A stretch of 64,000 nt of DNA from Pectobacterium fontis (GCF_000803215.1 NZ_JSXC01000043.1:1-64000), one strand, 5' to 3'; counted from the stretch's first letter, positions 10,660 through 23,297 are shown. The notes: a model not told the origin generated them from the sequence alone. Translations and numbers: made by a program.

Positions 10660-11091
10660 ATGAAACGTTATACACCGGATTTCCCGGCCATGATGAGGCT
10701 ATGTGAAACTAACTTCATGCAATTGCGACGTTTGTTGCCAAAAATTGATGAAGTTGGCGAAATCGCGGTTTATCACGTTGATAATGCGGTCTATCAACTG
10801 ACGATCCTTGAGTCTACCCGCTATACCTCGTTGGTCGAAATTAAGCAGACTGCGCCTGCTGTGAGCTACTGGAGCCTGCCAATGATGAGCGTTAGGTTGT
10901 ATCATGACGCGTTGGTTGCGGAAGTGTGTGCCAGCCAGCAGATCTTTCGCTTCAAAGCACGTTATGATTATCCTAATAAGAAGTTACACCAGCGTGACGA
11001 AAAGCATCAAATTAATCAGTTTCTTGCTGATTGGCTAAAATATTGTTTGGCGTATGGTTCGATGTCGATACCGGTTTTCGATACCCAATAG
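10660..11091 (+). CDS. yqiB: YqiB, DUF1249 protein
   Basis: The 143-residue product is a DUF1249 protein very similar to E. coli YqiB, for example at [20 protein letters not shown] and near its C-terminus at [20 protein letters not shown]. The family has no assigned activity. The ATG at 10660, 4 bases beyond the nudF stop, agrees with the E. coli N-terminus; a TTG codon just before it is in frame but unnecessary. It is tightly coupled to nudF. Confidence 0.93.
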   Translation: MKRYTPDFPAMMRLCETNFMQLRRLLPKIDEVGEIAVYHVDNAVYQLTILESTRYTSLVEIKQTAPAVSYWSLPMMSVRLYHDALVAEVCASQQIFRFKARYDYPNKKLHQRDEKHQINQFLADWLKYCLAYGSMSIPVFDTQ

Positions 11092-11197
11092 ATTTCGACG
11101 TGCAGGAAAGTGGCTTGCGAGCCACCGGGGAAACCAACGTATCCTGCACGTTGAAAGATGACGGGTTGAGACAGATTTACGTAACCAAGGACACCAT

Positions 11198-12025
11198 TTG
11201 GAAAGCCTGTTGACACTGCCTGTGGCGAGTGGCGCCAGAGTCAGGATTTTACAAATAACCGATACCCATCTTTTTGCGGGCGAGCATGAAACCTTGCTGG
11301 GTATCAACACTTATCGTAGCTATCACGCGGTGCTGGATGCCATCAAGGCCAGGCAGGATGCGTTTGATTTGATCGTGGCGACGGGTGACTTAGCGCAGGA
11401 TCATACGCTGGAAGCCTACCGCCATTTCTCGCGTGGGATTGCACAACTCCCCGCGCCTTGCGTATGGCTTCCGGGTAATCATGACTTCCAACCCGCGATG
11501 GTAGACGCGCTGGCCGATGCGGGTATTGCACCGTCCAAGCATGTGTTGCTGGGTGACAAGTGGCAGATCATCCTGTTGGACAGCCAGGTATTCGGCGTGC
11601 CGCACGGTGAACTGAGCGAATACCAGCTTGAATGGCTGGAGCGTAGCCTGAAAAGTCAGCCCGATCGCTTTACGTTGCTGTTGCTGCATCATCACCCGCA
11701 TCCTTCCGGCTGTACCTGGCTCGATCAACATAGCCTGCGTAACGCGCACCATCTTTCTGCGGTACTGGATCGCTATCCACAGGTCAACACCGTGCTATGC
11801 GGGCACATTCATCAGGAGATGGACTTTGACTGGCATGGTCGCCGTTTGCTGGCGACCCCCTCGACCTGCGTGCAGTTCAAACCGCACTGCACCAACTTCA
11901 CCATTGATGACGTCGCACCGGGATGGCGCTATCTGGACTTACTGCCGGAGGGGCGTCTGGAAACGGAGGTTTATCGTCTGTCGGGTAGCGAATTCCTGCC
12001 TGACATGGATTCGGACGGTTACTAA
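11198..12025 (+). CDS. cpdA: CpdA, 3',5'-cyclic AMP phosphodiesterase
   Basis: The 275-residue protein is a class III cAMP phosphodiesterase with all metallophosphoesterase motifs in order: DTH near residue 22, GDLAQD near 65, GNHD near 96, the HHHPHP cluster near 165 and CGHIH near 206. It lowers intracellular cAMP and so tempers CRP-dependent expression. Translation starts at TTG (11198) behind AAGGA; the N-terminus MESLLTLP matches E. coli CpdA, supporting that codon. Its stop overlaps the yqiA start (TAATG). Confidence 0.97.
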   Translation: MESLLTLPVASGARVRILQITDTHLFAGEHETLLGINTYRSYHAVLDAIKARQDAFDLIVATGDLAQDHTLEAYRHFSRGIAQLPAPCVWLPGNHDFQPAMVDALADAGIAPSKHVLLGDKWQIILLDSQVFGVPHGELSEYQLEWLERSLKSQPDRFTLLLLHHHPHPSGCTWLDQHSLRNAHHLSAVLDRYPQVNTVLCGHIHQEMDFDWHGRRLLATPSTCVQFKPHCTNFTIDDVAPGWRYLDLLPEGRLETEVYRLSGSEFLPDMDSDGY

Positions 12026-12606
12026 TGCCCACGCTTCTTTATCTGCATGGCTTTAACAGTACGCCGCAGTCGGCGAAAGCGACGGCACTGAAAACGTGGC
12101 TGGCAGAACAGCACCCTGAAATTGACATGCTGACCCCCCAGCTTCCACCTTATCCGGCGGAGGCCGCCGAGATGATGGAATCGTTGATTATGGCGCGAGC
12201 TGGCCATCCGGTGGGGATTGTTGGCTCTTCCCTCGGTGGTTATTATGCTACCTGGTTATCTCAGTGCTTTATGCTGCCTGCCGTGGTGGTGAATCCTGCC
12301 GTGAAGCCGTTTGAACTGCTGCTGGACCATCTGGGAGAATACCAGAACCCCTACACCGGTGAGCAATATGTGCTAGAGTCTCGGCACGTTTACGATCTGA
12401 AGGTCATGCAGATTGACCGACTGGAATCGCCGGATTTGCTCTGGCTGCTGTTGCAGACGGGGGATGAGGTTCTGGACTATCGTCAGGCAGTCGCGTATTA
12501 CACGGCCTGCCGTCAAACTGTGGAGTCAGGGGGCAACCATGCCTTTGTCGGGTTTGAGCACTTTTTCACGCCGATTGTGAATTTTTTAGGGCTTACGACA
12601 GACTGA
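12025..12606 (+). CDS. yqiA: YqiA, alpha/beta-hydrolase esterase
   Basis: The 193-residue protein has the compact alpha/beta-hydrolase fold of UPF0227. It shows YLHGFNSTP near the N-terminus, the nucleophile elbow GSSLGG near residue 73 and a C-terminal GGNHAF histidine. E. coli YqiA has esterase activity on short acyl substrates; the natural substrate is not known. The start codon overlaps the cpdA stop, indicating translational coupling, and parE follows after 84 bases. Confidence 0.94.
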   Translation: MPTLLYLHGFNSTPQSAKATALKTWLAEQHPEIDMLTPQLPPYPAEAAEMMESLIMARAGHPVGIVGSSLGGYYATWLSQCFMLPAVVVNPAVKPFELLLDHLGEYQNPYTGEQYVLESRHVYDLKVMQIDRLESPDLLWLLLQTGDEVLDYRQAVAYYTACRQTVESGGNHAFVGFEHFFTPIVNFLGLTTD

Positions 12607-12654
12607 ATCGCCGCGTATGCATTGAAAAACGAATCGCCCAATGCGGTTCGTTAA

Positions 12655-14586
<1,932 letters not shown>

Positions 14587-14756
14587 TGCCTGGGCCTATG
14601 CCGAAAAGGATATCGGCATAATGAAATAGAATACGGCGTGACGCCGCTCGTATGAGAAAATCAAAAGGCAAGAAAGCCGTGGTGCGCGTTCTTGCCTGAG
14701 TGACGGCGATGCCTGAATAGCGCATCGCCTGTGCCATACCGCGTGAGTAAAGCGGA

Positions 14757-17159
14757 TTAGAAATCGACATTCACACCCAGTTGGAAGGAACGCCCAGGCT
14801 GCACGGCGAGTGCGCGGTCATACTGTCCCTGCCGATCGTTAGTTTCAATCTGGCGGCTGCTGAGATAATCCCAATATTTACGGTCAGTCAGGTTATATAC
14901 GCCCCCATTGACTTTCACGTTCTTGCTGATGCGATAGTAAGCTGTCAGGTCAACCATGCCATAGCCGGGAATCCGCATATATTCGGTACTTGATGTGGTG
15001 ATAGCGCTGCCCGTGTTGGTATAGCTTTCACGGCTGGTATCCTGCGCCTGCTTCCCTTTCTGGAAGGTGGAGGTTAGGGCGGCACCGTAACGCTGGGAAG
15101 GATCGTCATAGGCGATACCGATAACTGCTTTCATCGGAGCAACGCTGTCTAGGTCGACATAACGGTCGCCAAGGTAGCGGGATTGCGATTGGCCTTTGGT
15201 ATAGCCAAACGCCAGCGTGGTGCTGAGTCCATCAACGGATGGGAACCAGGTGCCTAGCTGTATTTTGCTGCTGACTTCACCACCGTAGATATAAGCCTTA
15301 TCACGGTTTTCCGCCTGATATATCGTATTGATATTACTCGGAACATTGGTAAATTTATCGGGGTTGGCGCTACGGCGGTAGCGGGTGTTGGCGATAAAAT
15401 TCTTATAGGTGTTGTAGAACAAGGCAGTACGGAAGGTAATTCCTTCTGTTGCTTCACCTTTTAAGCCCCATTCTACATTGTTGCTGGTTTCCGTTTTGAG
15501 ATCGCTATTGCCGATAAAGGCATACTGGAACGGCCCGGCATAGTTGGCGTTAAGATTGGTGCTGCCATAAAGCTGACTGGCATCCGGGAACTGTGCACCG
15601 CGACGGTACTGCACATAGGTTGTCAGCGTCGGAGTGATGTCATAGAGGAAGCTCAGAGAAGGCAGGATTTGCGTATCACTGTTGGCTTTACCGTACAGTG
15701 TGTTGACATCGGATTCATTGATGACGCTGCCGTCACCGCTCAGGCTAACCGTATTCGTTGGTTTAGTACGTTGATGAATGGCGCGTACGGCAGGGACAAC
15801 CGAGAAGGCATGCCCCGCCAGATCCCACGTCACGGTATCCTGCACGAAGCCCCCAACGGTATAGCTGTTGCTATCGGCTTCCGGCTGCATGATGTTATTG
15901 GCACCCGTTTGATTAGGCGATTGCCTGAACGGGCGCTCTGTTTTGCTTTGGCTGGCATTCAGACCCCAACTGAATTCGTGGCGATCCCAGCTTTTCACCA
16001 TATGAGTATCAAAGCCGTAGGTGGTGACATTGTAATCGGAATAGACCCGATGGCTATCTGCCGCGGCTTGCCCTGTGGTGGCGGGTAGCCAGGTATTGTC
16101 GTGTGATTCGCTATTCTGGAAGTAAATGCGGCTATCAACCAAATCGACTAGCGTGTTGTTGACGGGCGTCCAGCGATCTTTCAGGCTGGCGGTCCAGCGG
16201 CGTGTCTGGCTGCTCTGTTGCGCCGTGCCGTAAATGGTGTTGTTGCCGCTTGGCAGACTCCCCCAGTAGTCATAATGGGTATGATTGGTTTTATGGTAAT
16301 AATCCAGCGTCCCGGTGAGCTGATGCTCGTCGTTGGCCTGCCAAATACCGGACGCCAACATGGCGTTAGAGTGCCAGTTCGCAGGGTAAGCGGCGATTTC
16401 GTCGCTGTTATTGCGTGTTTGCTGGCCGTCACGGCGGCTGAGTACGACAATGCCGCGCAGTTCGTCATCACCGCCTGCGGCGGTGATGCCATTATGCCAA
16501 CCATGGTTGGCAGAGTCGTAATCACTCTGGAAACCGAAGTAGTCCTGCTTGCCCGCTTTCAGGTAGTCATTGGCCGATTTGGGGCGAAAGGAGACGCTGC
16601 CGCCAAGGGCGTTGATGGTATTTTCGGCGGAAGTGACGCCTGATTCAATATCGACGCTACTGTACAGATAAGGGTCGATATAGTCGCGTCCCATACCGAA
16701 CGTATTGAATCCGGCGCGGCTGGCGTAGCTACGGCCTGTGGCATTGGGCAGGGCGATACCATCGGTATCGATCGCCACACGGTTGCTTTCAATGCCGCGA
16801 ATGTTGTAGCCCGTGTAACCACCGCGGTCAAAGCCGCTTTTCCCGGTATTGCTGCCGCCGCTGGCTCCTGTTGCGCTCACCAGAGGTTGATAACGCATGA
16901 TGGTGCCAAAATTGTTGCCGCCTTCTTTTTGCATATCTGCGGCGGTTAGCGTTGTTTTTGATCCCGCTTTCTTCTCGATTTTCGGCGAGTTAACTATCAT
17001 CACGTCGTCGGTCTGTTCCGTTTTTGCCGCTGACGTGTCTGTATTCTTCCCGCTGAGTGTATTGTTACCCGTGGTGCTATCCGCTGCCATGCTGTTTAGC
17101 GCGACGCCAGTCAAGATGCCGGTGAGAAGAATTTTATTTAAATTCTTGTTAATTAACAT
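14757..17159 (-). CDS. TonB-dependent receptor, haem/haemoglobin-type
   Basis: This 800-residue outer-membrane receptor has a signal peptide ending near SMAA. A TonB-box-like DDVMIVNSP segment and a plug domain with the signature YNIRGIESNRVAIDTDGI follow, and then a 22-strand-type barrel ending in the aromatic FQLGVNVDF. The layout fits the haemoglobin/transferrin/lactoferrin or HasR-like group. The FRAP box is altered to GAQFPDASQLY and the NPNL box to GNSDLKTETS, so the ligand is uncertain. No haemophore or haem ABC genes adjoin it. Two Fur-like boxes lie just upstream, so iron-repressed expression is likely. It is convergent with parE. Confidence 0.85.
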   Translation of the reverse strand: MLINKNLNKILLTGILTGVALNSMAADSTTGNNTLSGKNTDTSAAKTEQTDDVMIVNSPKIEKKAGSKTTLTAADMQKEGGNNFGTIMRYQPLVSATGASGGSNTGKSGFDRGGYTGYNIRGIESNRVAIDTDGIALPNATGRSYASRAGFNTFGMGRDYIDPYLYSSVDIESGVTSAENTINALGGSVSFRPKSANDYLKAGKQDYFGFQSDYDSANHGWHNGITAAGGDDELRGIVVLSRRDGQQTRNNSDEIAAYPANWHSNAMLASGIWQANDEHQLTGTLDYYHKTNHTHYDYWGSLPSGNNTIYGTAQQSSQTRRWTASLKDRWTPVNNTLVDLVDSRIYFQNSESHDNTWLPATTGQAAADSHRVYSDYNVTTYGFDTHMVKSWDRHEFSWGLNASQSKTERPFRQSPNQTGANNIMQPEADSNSYTVGGFVQDTVTWDLAGHAFSVVPAVRAIHQRTKPTNTVSLSGDGSVINESDVNTLYGKANSDTQILPSLSFLYDITPTLTTYVQYRRGAQFPDASQLYGSTNLNANYAGPFQYAFIGNSDLKTETSNNVEWGLKGEATEGITFRTALFYNTYKNFIANTRYRRSANPDKFTNVPSNINTIYQAENRDKAYIYGGEVSSKIQLGTWFPSVDGLSTTLAFGYTKGQSQSRYLGDRYVDLDSVAPMKAVIGIAYDDPSQRYGAALTSTFQKGKQAQDTSRESYTNTGSAITTSSTEYMRIPGYGMVDLTAYYRISKNVKVNGGVYNLTDRKYWDYLSSRQIETNDRQGQYDRALAVQPGRSFQLGVNVDF

Positions 17160-17260
17160 AATGATACTCTGCTATAAGGTTGTTCTGGCCAGCGGCGTTG
17201 GGGAAACATGGCGTGCTGGTCGCTAACGTCTGCAAAGGAAATACAAACGGCGAATAACAT

Positions 17261-17317
17261 TCATTATCATGTGGTAATGATAACTATTATCAACATGCTA
17301 AGCATTATCATTTAATG
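17261..17317 (-). promoter_or_regulatory. Fur-like boxes upstream of the TonB-dependent receptor
   Basis: The segment contains overlapping A/T-rich palindromes close to the Fur consensus: TCATTATCATGTGGTAATGA at 17261-17280, TAATGATAACTATTATCA at 17275-17292, and AGCATTATCATTTAATG at 17301-17317. They lie 100-160 bases before the receptor start. The parC start is more than 200 bases away on the other side, so regulation of the receptor is the simpler reading. Confidence 0.75.
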
Positions 17318-17544
17318 TTGCAATGAAGATGAATAATTCTTAATGAAACGGGATCGTGGCGATCGATACCGCTGTCGAATTCACATCCGTTATCGCCAGC
17401 ATAAAGCGTCGGCACGGCTCTGTGCGCTATTGTTCCCTGTGACATCACCTCATCAGATAAGGTACTATTCCCGCCAAACATACCGCCGCTATGGCGTGCC
17501 GGAAAGCGTAATAATCGCGCCGCGATGTGAGGGAAGTGAGATAA

Positions 17545-19815
17545 ATGAGTGAGATGACTCATGACGGCGCAGAAAGCCTTGCGCTGCGCACGTTTACCGA
17601 AAATGCATACCTGAATTATTCCATGTACGTCATCATGGACAGGGCATTGCCGTTCATTGGTGATGGCCTGAAGCCGGTGCAGCGTCGCATTGTGTATGCG
17701 ATGTCCGAGCTGGGCCTGAATGCCAACGCCAAGTTTAAAAAATCCGCCCGTACCGTGGGTGACGTGCTGGGTAAATACCACCCACATGGCGACAGCGCCT
17801 GCTATGAAGCGATGGTGCTGATGGCGCAGCCGTTCTCTTACCGTTATCCGCTGGTGGATGGTCAGGGGAACTGGGGGGCGCCGGACGATCCGAAATCGTT
17901 CGCCGCTATGCGTTATACCGAATCGCGGTTGTCTAAATACGCGGAAGTGCTGCTGTCAGAGTTAGGGCAGGGCACGGTCGATTACACCCCGAATTTTGAC
18001 GGTACGATGCAGGAACCGAAGATGCTGCCTGCGCGTCTTCCCAATATTCTGCTGAATGGCACCACGGGCATCGCCGTCGGGATGGCAACGGATATTCCGC
18101 CGCACAACGTGCGCGAAGTCGCGGCGGCAGCGGTGATGCTGCTGGAAAACCCGAAAGCCTCGCTGGATGATCTATTGCAGCATGTACAGGGGCCGGATTT
18201 CCCGACGGAAGCTGAAATCATCACGCCGCGCGATGAAGTACGCAAGCTCTACCAGAATGGTCGTGGCTCGGTGCGTATGCGTGCGGTCTGGAAAAAAGAA
18301 GACGGTGATGTGGTGATTACCGCACTGCCGCATCAGGTTTCCGGTGCCAAAGTGTTGGAGCAGATTGCCAGCCAGATGCGTGCGAAGAAGCTACCGATGG
18401 TGGAAGACCTGCGTGATGAATCCGATCACGAGAATCCAACCCGCTTGGTGCTGGTGCCGCGCTCGAACCGTATCGATATGGATCAGGTGATGAACCATCT
18501 GTTTGCCACGACCGATCTGGAAAAGAGCTATCGCGTTAACATGAACATGATCGGTCTGGATGGCCGCCCCAGCGTGAAAGGGCTGGTCGAGATCCTGAGC
18601 GAGTGGCTGGTATTCCGTCGCGACACGGTGTGCCGCCGTCTGAATTACCGTCTGGAAAAAGTGCTCAAGCGCCTGCATATCCTTGAAGGTTTGCTGATTG
18701 CGTTCCTGAATATTGATGAAGTCATTCATATCATTCGTACGGAAGATGAGCCGAAGCCTGTTCTGATGCGCCAGTTCAGCCTGAGTGAAACACAGGCTGA
18801 AGCCATCCTTGAACTGAAATTGCGTCACCTTGCCAAGCTGGAAGAGATGAAAATCCGCGGCGAGCAGGACGATCTGGCGAAAGAGCGCGATAATCTTCAG
18901 GCGCTGCTGGCGTCAGAGCGCAAGCTCAGCAACCTGATTAAGAAAGAAATTCAGGCGGATGCCCAAGCTTATGGCGACGATCGTCGTTCGCCGCTGCATG
19001 AACGCGGCGAAGCGAAAGCGATGAGCGAGCATGACTTTGTGCCGTCTGAGCCAGTCACCATTGTGCTGTCGGAAATGGGCTGGGTTCGCAGCGCCAAAGG
19101 CCATGACATCGATCCTGCTGGATTGAGCTATAAAGCAGGCGATAGCTTCCGCGCCGCCGTGAAAGGCAAAAGCAATCAGCCCGTGGTGTTTATTGACTCT
19201 ACTGGTCGCAGCTACGCGCTGGATCCGATCACGCTGCCTTCCGCCCGCGGTCAGGGTGAGCCGCTGACGGGCAAATTGACGCCTCCGCCGGGCGCGACGA
19301 TTGAACAGGTACTGATGGCCGCAGACGATCAGCCGCTGCTGATGGCATCGGATGCGGGTTACGGGTTTGTGTGTACTTTCAACGATCTGGTGGCGCGTAA
19401 TCGTGCAGGTAAAGCGATTATAACGCTGCCGGATAACGCGAAGGCGCTGACACCGATTGAGATCAAGGGTGACGATCACCTGCTGATGGCGATTACTGCG
19501 GCTGGCAGAATGCTGCTGTTCCCGGTTTCCGATCTGCCGCAGTTGTCAAAAGGCAAGGGGAATAAGATTGTGTCCATTTCTTCGGCTGATTTTGCGGAAG
19601 GTAAAGACCGTCTGACCTGGCTGTATCTGCTGCCGCCACAGGCTTCCGTCACGCTCTACTTCGGTAAGCGTAAGCTGGTGTTGCGTCCGAATGAGCTTCA
19701 AAAGTATCAGGGCGAACGCGGGCGGAAAGGCACGTTGCTACGTGGGCTACAGCGTATCGACCGAATTGAGGTAGATGCACCGCAGCAGGCTGATGTTGGC
19801 AGCAGCGAAGAATAA
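17545..19815 (+). CDS. parC: ParC, topoisomerase IV breakage-reunion subunit
   Basis: The 756-residue protein is ParC. Its winged-helix/tower part carries the catalytic tyrosine at residue 124 (RYTESRL), and the C-terminal half has the beta-pinwheel repeats typical of the family. The quinolone-resistance region reads [10 protein letters not shown]: Ser84 and Glu88, equivalent to E. coli Ser80 and Glu84, are the wild-type residues. The N-terminus is four residues longer than in E. coli if the ATG at 17545 is used; an alternative ATG lies at 17554. ParC pairs with the ParE encoded 3 kb upstream. Confidence 0.98.
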   Translation: MSEMTHDGAESLALRTFTENAYLNYSMYVIMDRALPFIGDGLKPVQRRIVYAMSELGLNANAKFKKSARTVGDVLGKYHPHGDSACYEAMVLMAQPFSYRYPLVDGQGNWGAPDDPKSFAAMRYTESRLSKYAEVLLSELGQGTVDYTPNFDGTMQEPKMLPARLPNILLNGTTGIAVGMATDIPPHNVREVAAAAVMLLENPKASLDDLLQHVQGPDFPTEAEIITPRDEVRKLYQNGRGSVRMRAVWKKEDGDVVITALPHQVSGAKVLEQIASQMRAKKLPMVEDLRDESDHENPTRLVLVPRSNRIDMDQVMNHLFATTDLEKSYRVNMNMIGLDGRPSVKGLVEILSEWLVFRRDTVCRRLNYRLEKVLKRLHILEGLLIAFLNIDEVIHIIRTEDEPKPVLMRQFSLSETQAEAILELKLRHLAKLEEMKIRGEQDDLAKERDNLQALLASERKLSNLIKKEIQADAQAYGDDRRSPLHERGEAKAMSEHDFVPSEPVTIVLSEMGWVRSAKGHDIDPAGLSYKAGDSFRAAVKGKSNQPVVFIDSTGRSYALDPITLPSARGQGEPLTGKLTPPPGATIEQVLMAADDQPLLMASDAGYGFVCTFNDLVARNRAGKAIITLPDNAKALTPIEIKGDDHLLMAITAAGRMLLFPVSDLPQLSKGKGNKIVSISSADFAEGKDRLTWLYLLPPQASVTLYFGKRKLVLRPNELQKYQGERGRKGTLLRGLQRIDRIEVDAPQQADVGSSEE

Positions 19816-19841
19816 ATCCTCCGTATCATAAGTGCATATCA

Positions 19842-19869
19842 GAAAGGCGGTGTCATACCGCCTTTCTTT
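19842..19869 (+). terminator. parC terminator
   Basis: A GAAAGGCGGT / ACCGCCTTTC hairpin with a 5-base loop is followed by TTTG. It lies 27 bases after the parC stop and before plsC. Confidence 0.85.
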
Positions 19870-19963
19870 GATATCTGGTTGCCATCCCGCTGCAAATTGA
19901 ATCACCGTGTGTTTTAGCGCGAAATCGCTATACTAGCGGCGGCTTTCGGCTAATGAGGTTGCT

Positions 19964-20701
19964 ATGTTATCCATTTTGCGTTTTTTTATTGTCGTTATAT
20001 TTTCGATTTTGATCTGTGTTTTTGGCTTGTTTTACTGTCTGTTCAGCCCTCGAAATCCCCGCCATGTAGCGACCTTCGGTCATCTTTTTGGGCGCTTGTC
20101 CGTGGTGTTTGGCCTGAAAGTAGAAATGCGGATACCGGAAGACGTGGCGCGTTACGGCAACTGCATCTATATTGCGAATCATCAGAACAATTACGATATG
20201 GTCACGGTATCCAGAGCGGTTCAGCCTCGTACCGTTACCGTGGGTAAGAAAAGCCTGTTGTGGGTTCCGTTTTTCGGGCCGCTTTATTGGCTGACGGGTA
20301 ATCTGCTGATTGACCGTGAAAACCGCGCCAAAGCGCATGGCACCATCGCACAGGTGGTGAAACATATTAAAGAGCGCAATGCGTCGATCTGGATGTTTCC
20401 CGAAGGTACACGCAGCCGTGGACGCGGCCTGCTACCATTCAAAACCGGTGCGTTTCATGCCGCGATTAGCGCAGAAGTGCCGATTGTACCGATTTGTGTT
20501 TCTACCACCAGTAATAAGGTGAAACTGAACCGCTGGAATAACGGTTTGGTTATCGTCGAAATGTTGCCGCCTATTGATACCCGCGCATATACCAAAGATC
20601 AGGTTCGTGAGCTGGCGACACATTGCCATGACGTGATGGCCGCCAAGATTGCGGAGTTGGATGCAGAAGTTGCGGTGCGCGAAGCCGCAGACAAAAAATA
20701 A
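19964..20701 (+). CDS. plsC: PlsC, 1-acyl-sn-glycerol-3-phosphate acyltransferase
   Basis: The 245-residue inner-membrane enzyme converts lysophosphatidic acid to phosphatidic acid in phospholipid synthesis. An N-terminal membrane segment (about residues 3-26) precedes the acyltransferase motifs NHQNNYD (HX4D) near residue 72, the FPEGTRSRG glycerophosphate-binding motif near 145, and VPIVPI near 172. Its position between parC and ftsP is conserved in enterobacteria. It carries its own upstream region after the parC terminator. Confidence 0.97.
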   Translation: MLSILRFFIVVIFSILICVFGLFYCLFSPRNPRHVATFGHLFGRLSVVFGLKVEMRIPEDVARYGNCIYIANHQNNYDMVTVSRAVQPRTVTVGKKSLLWVPFFGPLYWLTGNLLIDRENRAKAHGTIAQVVKHIKERNASIWMFPEGTRSRGRGLLPFKTGAFHAAISAEVPIVPICVSTTSNKVKLNRWNNGLVIVEMLPPIDTRAYTKDQVRELATHCHDVMAAKIAELDAEVAVREAADKK

Positions 20702-20805
20702 ATTTACCCTATTTGTGTTATGCGATTATTTCTTTCGAATACATCGTCGAAATAATTAATCGGCATTTAAACTTTGCTTACGGTTAATGGATTTACGGAG
20801 TCATT

Positions 20806-22221
20806 ATGTCACTCAGCCGACGTCAGTTTATTCAGGCATCGGGCCTTGCGTTATGTGCGGGTATGACGCCGCTGGCGGCAAAGGCCAGTGGTAACCCCAT
20901 CGCATTGCCGATACCGCCATTACTGGAGTCGCGCCGAGGCCAGCCTCTTTTCCTGACCATGCAGCGTGCTCATTGGGCATTTTCTGGCGATCGTAAGACG
21001 TCTATTTGGGGCATCAATGGCCGTTATTTAGGGCCGACGGTACGGGTGTATGACAGTGACGACGTTAAGCTGATTTACAGTAACCGCCTGAATGAGCCGG
21101 TCGCGATGACGATCGGCGGGTTGCAGGTGCCGGGGCCGCTCATGGGCGGCGCGGCGCGTATGATTTCTCCAGGCACCGACTGGTCGCCGGTGCTGCCTAT
21201 TCGTCAGCCATCTGCCACCTGCTGGTATCATGCGAATACCCCGAACCGTATGGCTCCGCATATCTATAACGGGCTGGCCGGACTCTGGCTAGTGGAAGAT
21301 CGCGCCAGTAAATCTTTGCCACTTCCTAATCACTACGGTGTGGATGATTTCCCGTTGATTATTCAGGATAAACGGCTGGATAACTTTGGCGTCCCTATCT
21401 ATAGCCCGCCCTCTAACGGTGGATTTGTGGGGGACTCTCTGTTAATCAACGGTGTCCAGAATCCCTTTGTTGAAGTGTCCCGTGGCTGGGTTCGCCTGAG
21501 GTTGCTGAACGCGTCGAACGCCCGGCGTTACGTGATGCGGTTGAGCGATGGGCGGGCGATGCATGTGATCGCCAGCGATCAAGGGCTGCTCCCTGCTCCG
21601 ATGGCAGTGAACCAGCTTTCTCTTTCCCCCGGTGAACGACGCGAGATTTTGATCGACATGTCGCAAGGTGAGGATGTCACGCTGACGGCAGGCGAGTCGG
21701 CTGGGATTATGGATCGCCTGCGTGGTCTATTTGAGCCTTCCAGTATCCTGATTTCCACCCAGATACTCACGCTGAAGCCGACGGGCCTGTTGCCATTGGT
21801 CACGGATAACCTGCCGATGCGCCTGCTGGCTGACAACATCATTGAAGGCAGCATCAGCCGCACGCGCGAATTCCGTCTGGGTGATAGTTTACCCGGCATC
21901 AACGGCGCGATGTGGGACATGACGCGTGTCGATGTACAAACCCAACTAGGCCGCTGTGAACGCTGGATTATTCACGCTGATACGCCGCAGGCGTTTCATA
22001 TCCAGGGCGTCAAATTCCTGGTGCGTAGTGCGAACGGTGGCCGACCTGCGGTGGAAGACAGCGGCTGGAAAGACACCGTGTGGGTGGATAACGATGTCGA
22101 GCTGCTAGTTTATTTCACGCAGCCATCCTCACTGGCGTTCCCCTTCCTGTATTACAGCCAGACGTTGGAACTGGCCGATCGCGGCTCGACAGGGCAGCTC
22201 ATCGTACAGTCTGCGATGTAA
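20806..22221 (+). CDS. ftsP: FtsP (SufI), Tat-exported cell-division protein
   Basis: The 471-residue precursor starts with a twin-arginine signal (SRRQFIQASG, cleavage near AKA at residue 27). The rest is a three-domain multicopper-oxidase fold that has lost the copper-binding histidine motifs, as in E. coli SufI/FtsP. FtsP is a periplasmic divisome protein that supports division under stress and a classical Tat substrate. It follows plsC by 104 bases and is probably in the same transcription unit. Confidence 0.95.
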   Translation: MSLSRRQFIQASGLALCAGMTPLAAKASGNPIALPIPPLLESRRGQPLFLTMQRAHWAFSGDRKTSIWGINGRYLGPTVRVYDSDDVKLIYSNRLNEPVAMTIGGLQVPGPLMGGAARMISPGTDWSPVLPIRQPSATCWYHANTPNRMAPHIYNGLAGLWLVEDRASKSLPLPNHYGVDDFPLIIQDKRLDNFGVPIYSPPSNGGFVGDSLLINGVQNPFVEVSRGWVRLRLLNASNARRYVMRLSDGRAMHVIASDQGLLPAPMAVNQLSLSPGERREILIDMSQGEDVTLTAGESAGIMDRLRGLFEPSSILISTQILTLKPTGLLPLVTDNLPMRLLADNIIEGSISRTREFRLGDSLPGINGAMWDMTRVDVQTQLGRCERWIIHADTPQAFHIQGVKFLVRSANGGRPAVEDSGWKDTVWVDNDVELLVYFTQPSSLAFPFLYYSQTLELADRGSTGQLIVQSAM

Positions 22222-22551
22222 GCAAGTCTTACCGTTCCCTCTCTTGCTAACCGTCTGACGCGCGGCTTGCTCGTCAGACGGATCTGCTACATGCTTATTG
22301 TGTCAACCGTGCTTCACACAAACCAAAATTAAAGATGCGGAGCCGCGTGGACGATACCTTATAGATGTTGCTATGAATTAAAGGTGAATCGTTGTTTGGC
22401 GGGTGTGCTGTCTCAAGTCTGATGGGTATTAACAACATTTTTTATTACAATAATCTCAGCGTCAGTGCGTTTTGTTTCGCCAGTAAATCAGGTTCACTTT
22501 TGTCTTAACCGGCACGCAGCCAGAATGCTGCGTCACTGAAAAGGCTGCACT
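22222..22551. other. ftsP-GntR intergenic region with hairpin
   Basis: A CCGTCTGAC / GTCAGACGG hairpin at 22251-22281 lies 29 bases past the ftsP stop without a T-run; it may be a 3' stabiliser or weak terminator. The remainder up to 22551 is A/T-rich and presumably holds the GntR promoter. I see no gene. Confidence 0.6.
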
Positions 22552-23289
22552 ATGCGGGAATTACTGCTTTGGGTCAGAGATCAACTGTCTGGAGCGCCGT
22601 CGGCGCCTCGCTATATGCAGCTCGCCTCGTTGCTTGAATCAGGACTCGGCCGCCGGAAGACGTTATCCGGCCAGTTCTTACCCGCGGAAAGATTGATTGC
22701 ACAGCAGTTGGGATTGTCGCGCGTAACGGTTTCCCGTTCTCTGTCGCTGCTGGAAGAAAAAGGGATGATTGTGCGCCAGCAGGGGGTAGGAACCCGCGTG
22801 GCTCAACGGCTGAATTATGCGTTAAGTGCCGACGATGAAGGGTTCACCGCGCTAATTCTGAAACAAGGTGGCGTGGCGGGTAGTCTCTGGCTGGAAAAGG
22901 CAATACAGGTTCCGCCTGCGGCTATTGCCGCAAAAATGTCTTTGCCGGAAGGCGAGGCTGTCACCTATCTGCGACGTGTCCGGCTCAGCAATGGTGAGCC
23001 GGTTTCGCTGGAAACTACCTGGATACCGCAAAAATTCCTCTCCGATCCAGAAGCCCTTGAGCAGTCCCTCTATCAATACTGGATAAGGCACGGGATTACG
23101 CCGGACAAAAAGCGCTATCGCTTCAAAGCGATCTCTTGTGTGGAAGAGGTGGCTGAACTGCTTGGTATCGCGCTGGCGTCACCCGTGCTGTATTGCCAAC
23201 TGCACGTTTATAACGAACGAGGTGAACTGCTGGAATACAGCGAGGCGCATTGCCGTAGCGATGTCTATGAGATTCAGTTTGCCGATTAG
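22552..23289 (+). CDS. GntR/HutC-family transcriptional regulator
   Basis: The 245-residue protein has an N-terminal GntR winged helix (about residues 15-85, with ERLIAQQLGLSRVTVSRSLSLLEEKGMIVRQQGVGTRV) and a C-terminal UTRA effector domain (about 100-240, including EPVSLETTWIP). HutC-subfamily regulators usually sense sugars, phosphosugars or amino-acid derivatives. No catabolic or transport operon adjoins it, so its target cannot be named from context. It is convergent with dkgA across a terminator hairpin. Confidence 0.88.
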   Translation: MRELLLWVRDQLSGAPSAPRYMQLASLLESGLGRRKTLSGQFLPAERLIAQQLGLSRVTVSRSLSLLEEKGMIVRQQGVGTRVAQRLNYALSADDEGFTALILKQGGVAGSLWLEKAIQVPPAAIAAKMSLPEGEAVTYLRRVRLSNGEPVSLETTWIPQKFLSDPEALEQSLYQYWIRHGITPDKKRYRFKAISCVEEVAELLGIALASPVLYCQLHVYNERGELLEYSEAHCRSDVYEIQFAD

Positions 23290-23297
23290 AAAGAAAA

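Noticed and set aside
17343-17552. Plus-strand 69-codon frame before parC
   Set aside because: It overlaps the parC ribosome site and start and has no protein-like features; treated as the parC leader.
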